A stretch of 64,000 bases of DNA, taken from contig CP019797.1 in the NCBI GenBank assembly GCA_002951995.1, positions 728,501-792,500 on the forward strand, written 5' to 3'. The DNA comes from Stenotrophomonas acidaminiphila. Its GTDB lineage: Bacteria; Pseudomonadota; Gammaproteobacteria; Xanthomonadales; Xanthomonadaceae. The translations under genes were made by a program, and so were the position numbers. Below the pieces are notes generated by a model. It ran no database searches. It was not told where the DNA came from and worked only from the letters and a program-made list of their open reading frames with translations. Below are positions 62,050 to 64,000 of the stretch, piece after piece (the first letter of the stretch is position 1; every line of letters starts with the position of its first letter).

Positions 62050-63152
62050 ATGGCCGTTGAGGTACGGGTGTTGAAGGAAGCCGCGGCGGGCGAGCGGCGC
62101 GTGGCGGCCACGCCGGAAACGGTGAAGAAGCTGCTGGCGGCCGGGGCGAAGGTGCAGGTGCAGGCCGGTGCCGGGTTGGCCGCCGGGTTCACCGACCAGG
62201 CCTACCGCGACGCCGGCGCGCAGATCGACGAGGCCGTGGACGCCGCCGACCTGGTGCTGTGCGTGCAGGCGCCGTCGTCGCAGCTGATCGGGCAGCTCAA
62301 GCCCGGTGCGGTGCTGGTCGGCACCCTGCAGCCGCAGGCCGATGCCGCGCGTGCCGCCGCGCTGCAGGCGCGGCAGCTGCTGGCGTTCCCGCTGGAACGG
62401 CTGCCGCGCACCACCCGCGCGCAGGCCATGGACGTGCTCAGCTCGCAGGCCGGCATGGCCGGCTACAAGGCCACCCTGATCGCCGCGCAGCTGGCGCCGC
62501 GCTTCTTCCCGATGCTGACCACCGCTGCCGGCACCATCCGCCCGTCGAAGGTACTGGTGGTCGGCGCCGGCGTGGCCGGCCTGCAGGCGATCGCCACCGC
62601 CCGGCGCCTGGGCGCGCAGGTGGAGGGCTTCGACGTGCGCCCGGAAACCCGCGAACAGATCGAGTCGCTGGGTGGCAGGTTCCTGGACCTGGGGGTCAGC
62701 GCCGCCGGCGAGGGCGGCTACGCGCGCCCGCTCACCGATGCCGAGCGCGCCGAGCAGCAGCGGCGCCTGGCCGAGCACCTCAAGGGCGTGGACGTGGTGA
62801 TCTGCACCGCCGCCGTGCCCGGCCGCCCGGCACCGAAGATCGTCACCGCGGCGATGGTCGCGGGGATGCGCCCGGGCAGCGTGATCGTCGACCTGGCCGC
62901 CGAAACCGGCGGCAACTGCGAGGCGACGCGGCCGGGCGAAACCCTCGACGTGGGCGGGGTGACCGTGGCCGGCCCGCTCGACCTGGCCAGCATGGGCGCC
63001 ATCCACGCCAGCGAGATGTACGCGCGCAACGTGCTCAATTTCGTCTCGTTGTTCCTCAAGGATGGCGCGCTGGCCTTCGACTGGAACGACGAACTGCTGG
63101 CCAGGACCGTGTGGCCCGAGCGCCCGGCCGCGGGGAGATCCCGCCGGTATGA
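62050..63152 (+). CDS. pntAA: NAD(P) transhydrogenase alpha subunit part 1, frameshifted at the 3' end
   Basis: A 367-residue soluble domain I of proton-translocating transhydrogenase, which binds NAD(H). The N-terminus MAVEVRVLKEAAAGERRVAATPETVKKLLAAGAKVQV and VLVVGAGVAGLQAIATARRLGAQVEGFDVRPETREQIESLGGRFLDL are hallmarks, as is the mobile-loop and dimer region. As given, the end is garbled; one more G in the GGGG run 63132-63135 yields AAGEIPPV and a stop at 63152. Normally pntAB and pntB follow; here the next gene is a small exported protein overlapping by 4 bases, so the membrane subunits are elsewhere or absent. Confidence 0.87.
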
Positions 63153-63574
63153 AGCTGCACACTGGGGTTGTCGTCGCGTGGTTGGCGGCAAGCGGCCCGG
63201 GTAGTGGGCCTGCCTTCGCCGACGAACCGTTACGGATTGCGTACCGGCACTTGGCCGAAAGCCCGGAAAAATATGCGGGCAGGCATGTGCAGGTGCCGGC
63301 CTGTGTCGCGACGGCCATGCACCATGGTGTCTATCTGTATGACTGCGATGATTCGCATGTGCGGATCATTACGCTGGCAGGCCCTCCCGTGATTCTGGAA
63401 GAGCTGTTCGGCACGCGTGACGTGTTGCGGGCGCGGCGGGCGGCGGCCACGGTTTCGGGCGTGTTCGAGTGGCGGCCCGAGGCGCCGCCGCAATGCTGTG
63501 CGGACAACCGCGTCCTGCTGCATGCCGACTCGGTATCCGGGGTGACACGGCTGCCGCCTCTGTCAAATGAATGA
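63149..63574 (+). CDS. hypothetical exported protein, 141 aa
   Basis: An unrecognised protein with a signal peptide (MKLHTGVVVAWLAASGPGSGPAFADE). The mature part has four cysteines (VPACVATAMHHGVYLYDCDDSHVRI and PQCCADNRV), suggesting disulfides or a metal site, and an OB-fold-like pattern: a RHVQVPACV strand, LYDC, VRIITL, then VSGVFEWRPE. The ATG overlaps the repaired pntAA stop (ATGA), so it is translated in the same operon. Base composition is somewhat less GC-rich than its neighbours, hinting at later acquisition (inference). Nothing supports a transhydrogenase role. Confidence 0.65.
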   Translation: MKLHTGVVVAWLAASGPGSGPAFADEPLRIAYRHLAESPEKYAGRHVQVPACVATAMHHGVYLYDCDDSHVRIITLAGPPVILEELFGTRDVLRARRAAATVSGVFEWRPEAPPQCCADNRVLLHADSVSGVTRLPPLSNE

Positions 63575-63758
63575 TGGCACGCGGGTTGGGCTGAACAAGA
63601 AAGCCCGACATTGTCCTGCGGATTTCCACGGTGCCGGGCCGTGTAGCGCTCAGCCCGTCCGCGCGCTCCATCAAGCACCATGGCATGACGCGGACCTGTC
63701 CGGATGGGCGCGCGCCGGTAACCGCAGGGGCGCCGGCCGTGGTGCTTGCCGCCCCCCT

Positions 63759-64000
63759 TCAATCGGCCGGATTGGCCTCCAGCCACTGCCGGCGCTGTTC
63801 CGGCGTCATCCGGTGCCACTGCTCGCGCAGTTGCTGGCGCTGGGCCTTGTCCAGGGTGCGCATCTTCGCGAACAGGGCGCGGGCCTCGCGCTGCTGCTGC
63901 GGCGACATGTTCTGGAAGCGGTGCATGCCGCGGCGCGCCTGCGAGCGCTGCTCGGGGCTCATCTGCTGCCAGCCGCGGGCATGCTCGTACATGCGCTGGC
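63759..64000 (-). CDS. DUF3106 family protein, C-terminal part
   Basis: The end of a protein made of repeats of the type W-x-x-M-S/T-P-E-Q-R (WQQMSPEQRSQARRGMHRFQNMSPQQQREARALF...WHRMTPEQRRQWLEANPAD), as in DUF3106. Such proteins are small, periplasmic and of unknown function, often encoded beside an ECF sigma factor or a zinc-responsive gene. The frame is open to the window edge, so the start and any signal peptide lie beyond base 64000. Confidence 0.75.
   Translation of the reverse strand, partial: QRMYEHARGWQQMSPEQRSQARRGMHRFQNMSPQQQREARALFAKMRTLDKAQRQQLREQWHRMTPEQRRQWLEANPAD

Overview
The window is a very GC-rich bacterial chromosome segment with short intergenic gaps and many 4-base start/stop overlaps. 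The large TonB receptor with a Xanthomonas-type N-terminus, the DUF1704 'QEGLA' protein, the three-domain Grx4-type glutaredoxin and a GTAG/CTAC palindromic repeat of the SMAG type all point to a gammaproteobacterium of the Xanthomonadaceae (Lysobacteraceae). I saw no rRNA, tRNA, CRISPR array, prophage or insertion sequence.

Layout. 0-16 kb holds housekeeping genes: S-formylglutathione hydrolase (cut by the window edge), a Dph6-like ATPase, DegV, a pair of exported amidohydrolases, a glutaredoxin-rhodanese fusion, a polysaccharide deacetylase, an RNA helicase, AlaA-like aminotransferase, RsgA and a DUF1704 protein. 16-35 kb is a concentrated D-amino-acid/gamma-glutamyl region: serine hydrolase, TonB receptor and Tat-exported amino-acid racemase on +; lysR, D-amino-acid dehydrogenase and gamma-glutamyltransferase 1 on -; gamma-glutamyltransferase 2 on +; then on - the glutamate symporter gltS, a RidA protein, an N-acyl-D-amino-acid deacylase, an RpiR regulator, a GntP permease and a fold-III PLP D-hydroxyamino-acid enzyme. 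Together these could release, import, racemise and catabolise D-amino acids (inference). maeB follows at 35 kb.

37.4-39.8 kb carries a complete acyl-homoserine-lactone quorum-sensing unit: luxR, an RsaM-like (DUF4902) gene and luxI, with three near-identical lux boxes. Each box lies 23 bases upstream of a possible -10 hexamer; the third lies inside the end of luxI and faces a small membrane-protein gene. 40-45 kb is envelope biosynthesis (glycosyltransferase, O-antigen ligase-like protein, lipid A acyltransferase, Kdo transferase WaaA). 45-52 kb is tolC-pcm and a divergent tetR / adaptor / RND efflux pump. 52-64 kb has a two-component-propeller diguanylate cyclase, proline iminopeptidase, an overlapping four-gene operon (nitroreductase, 5'-3' exonuclease, NUDIX, N-formylglutamate amidohydrolase), a DUF1631 protein, an isolated pntAA and a DUF3106 fragment.

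Caveat. Ten genes are broken by one missing base, always in a G or C run, and each is restored in full by adding one base. That pattern suggests homopolymer undercalling in the sequence rather than ten real pseudogenes. I list each as one gene across the break and say where the break is.
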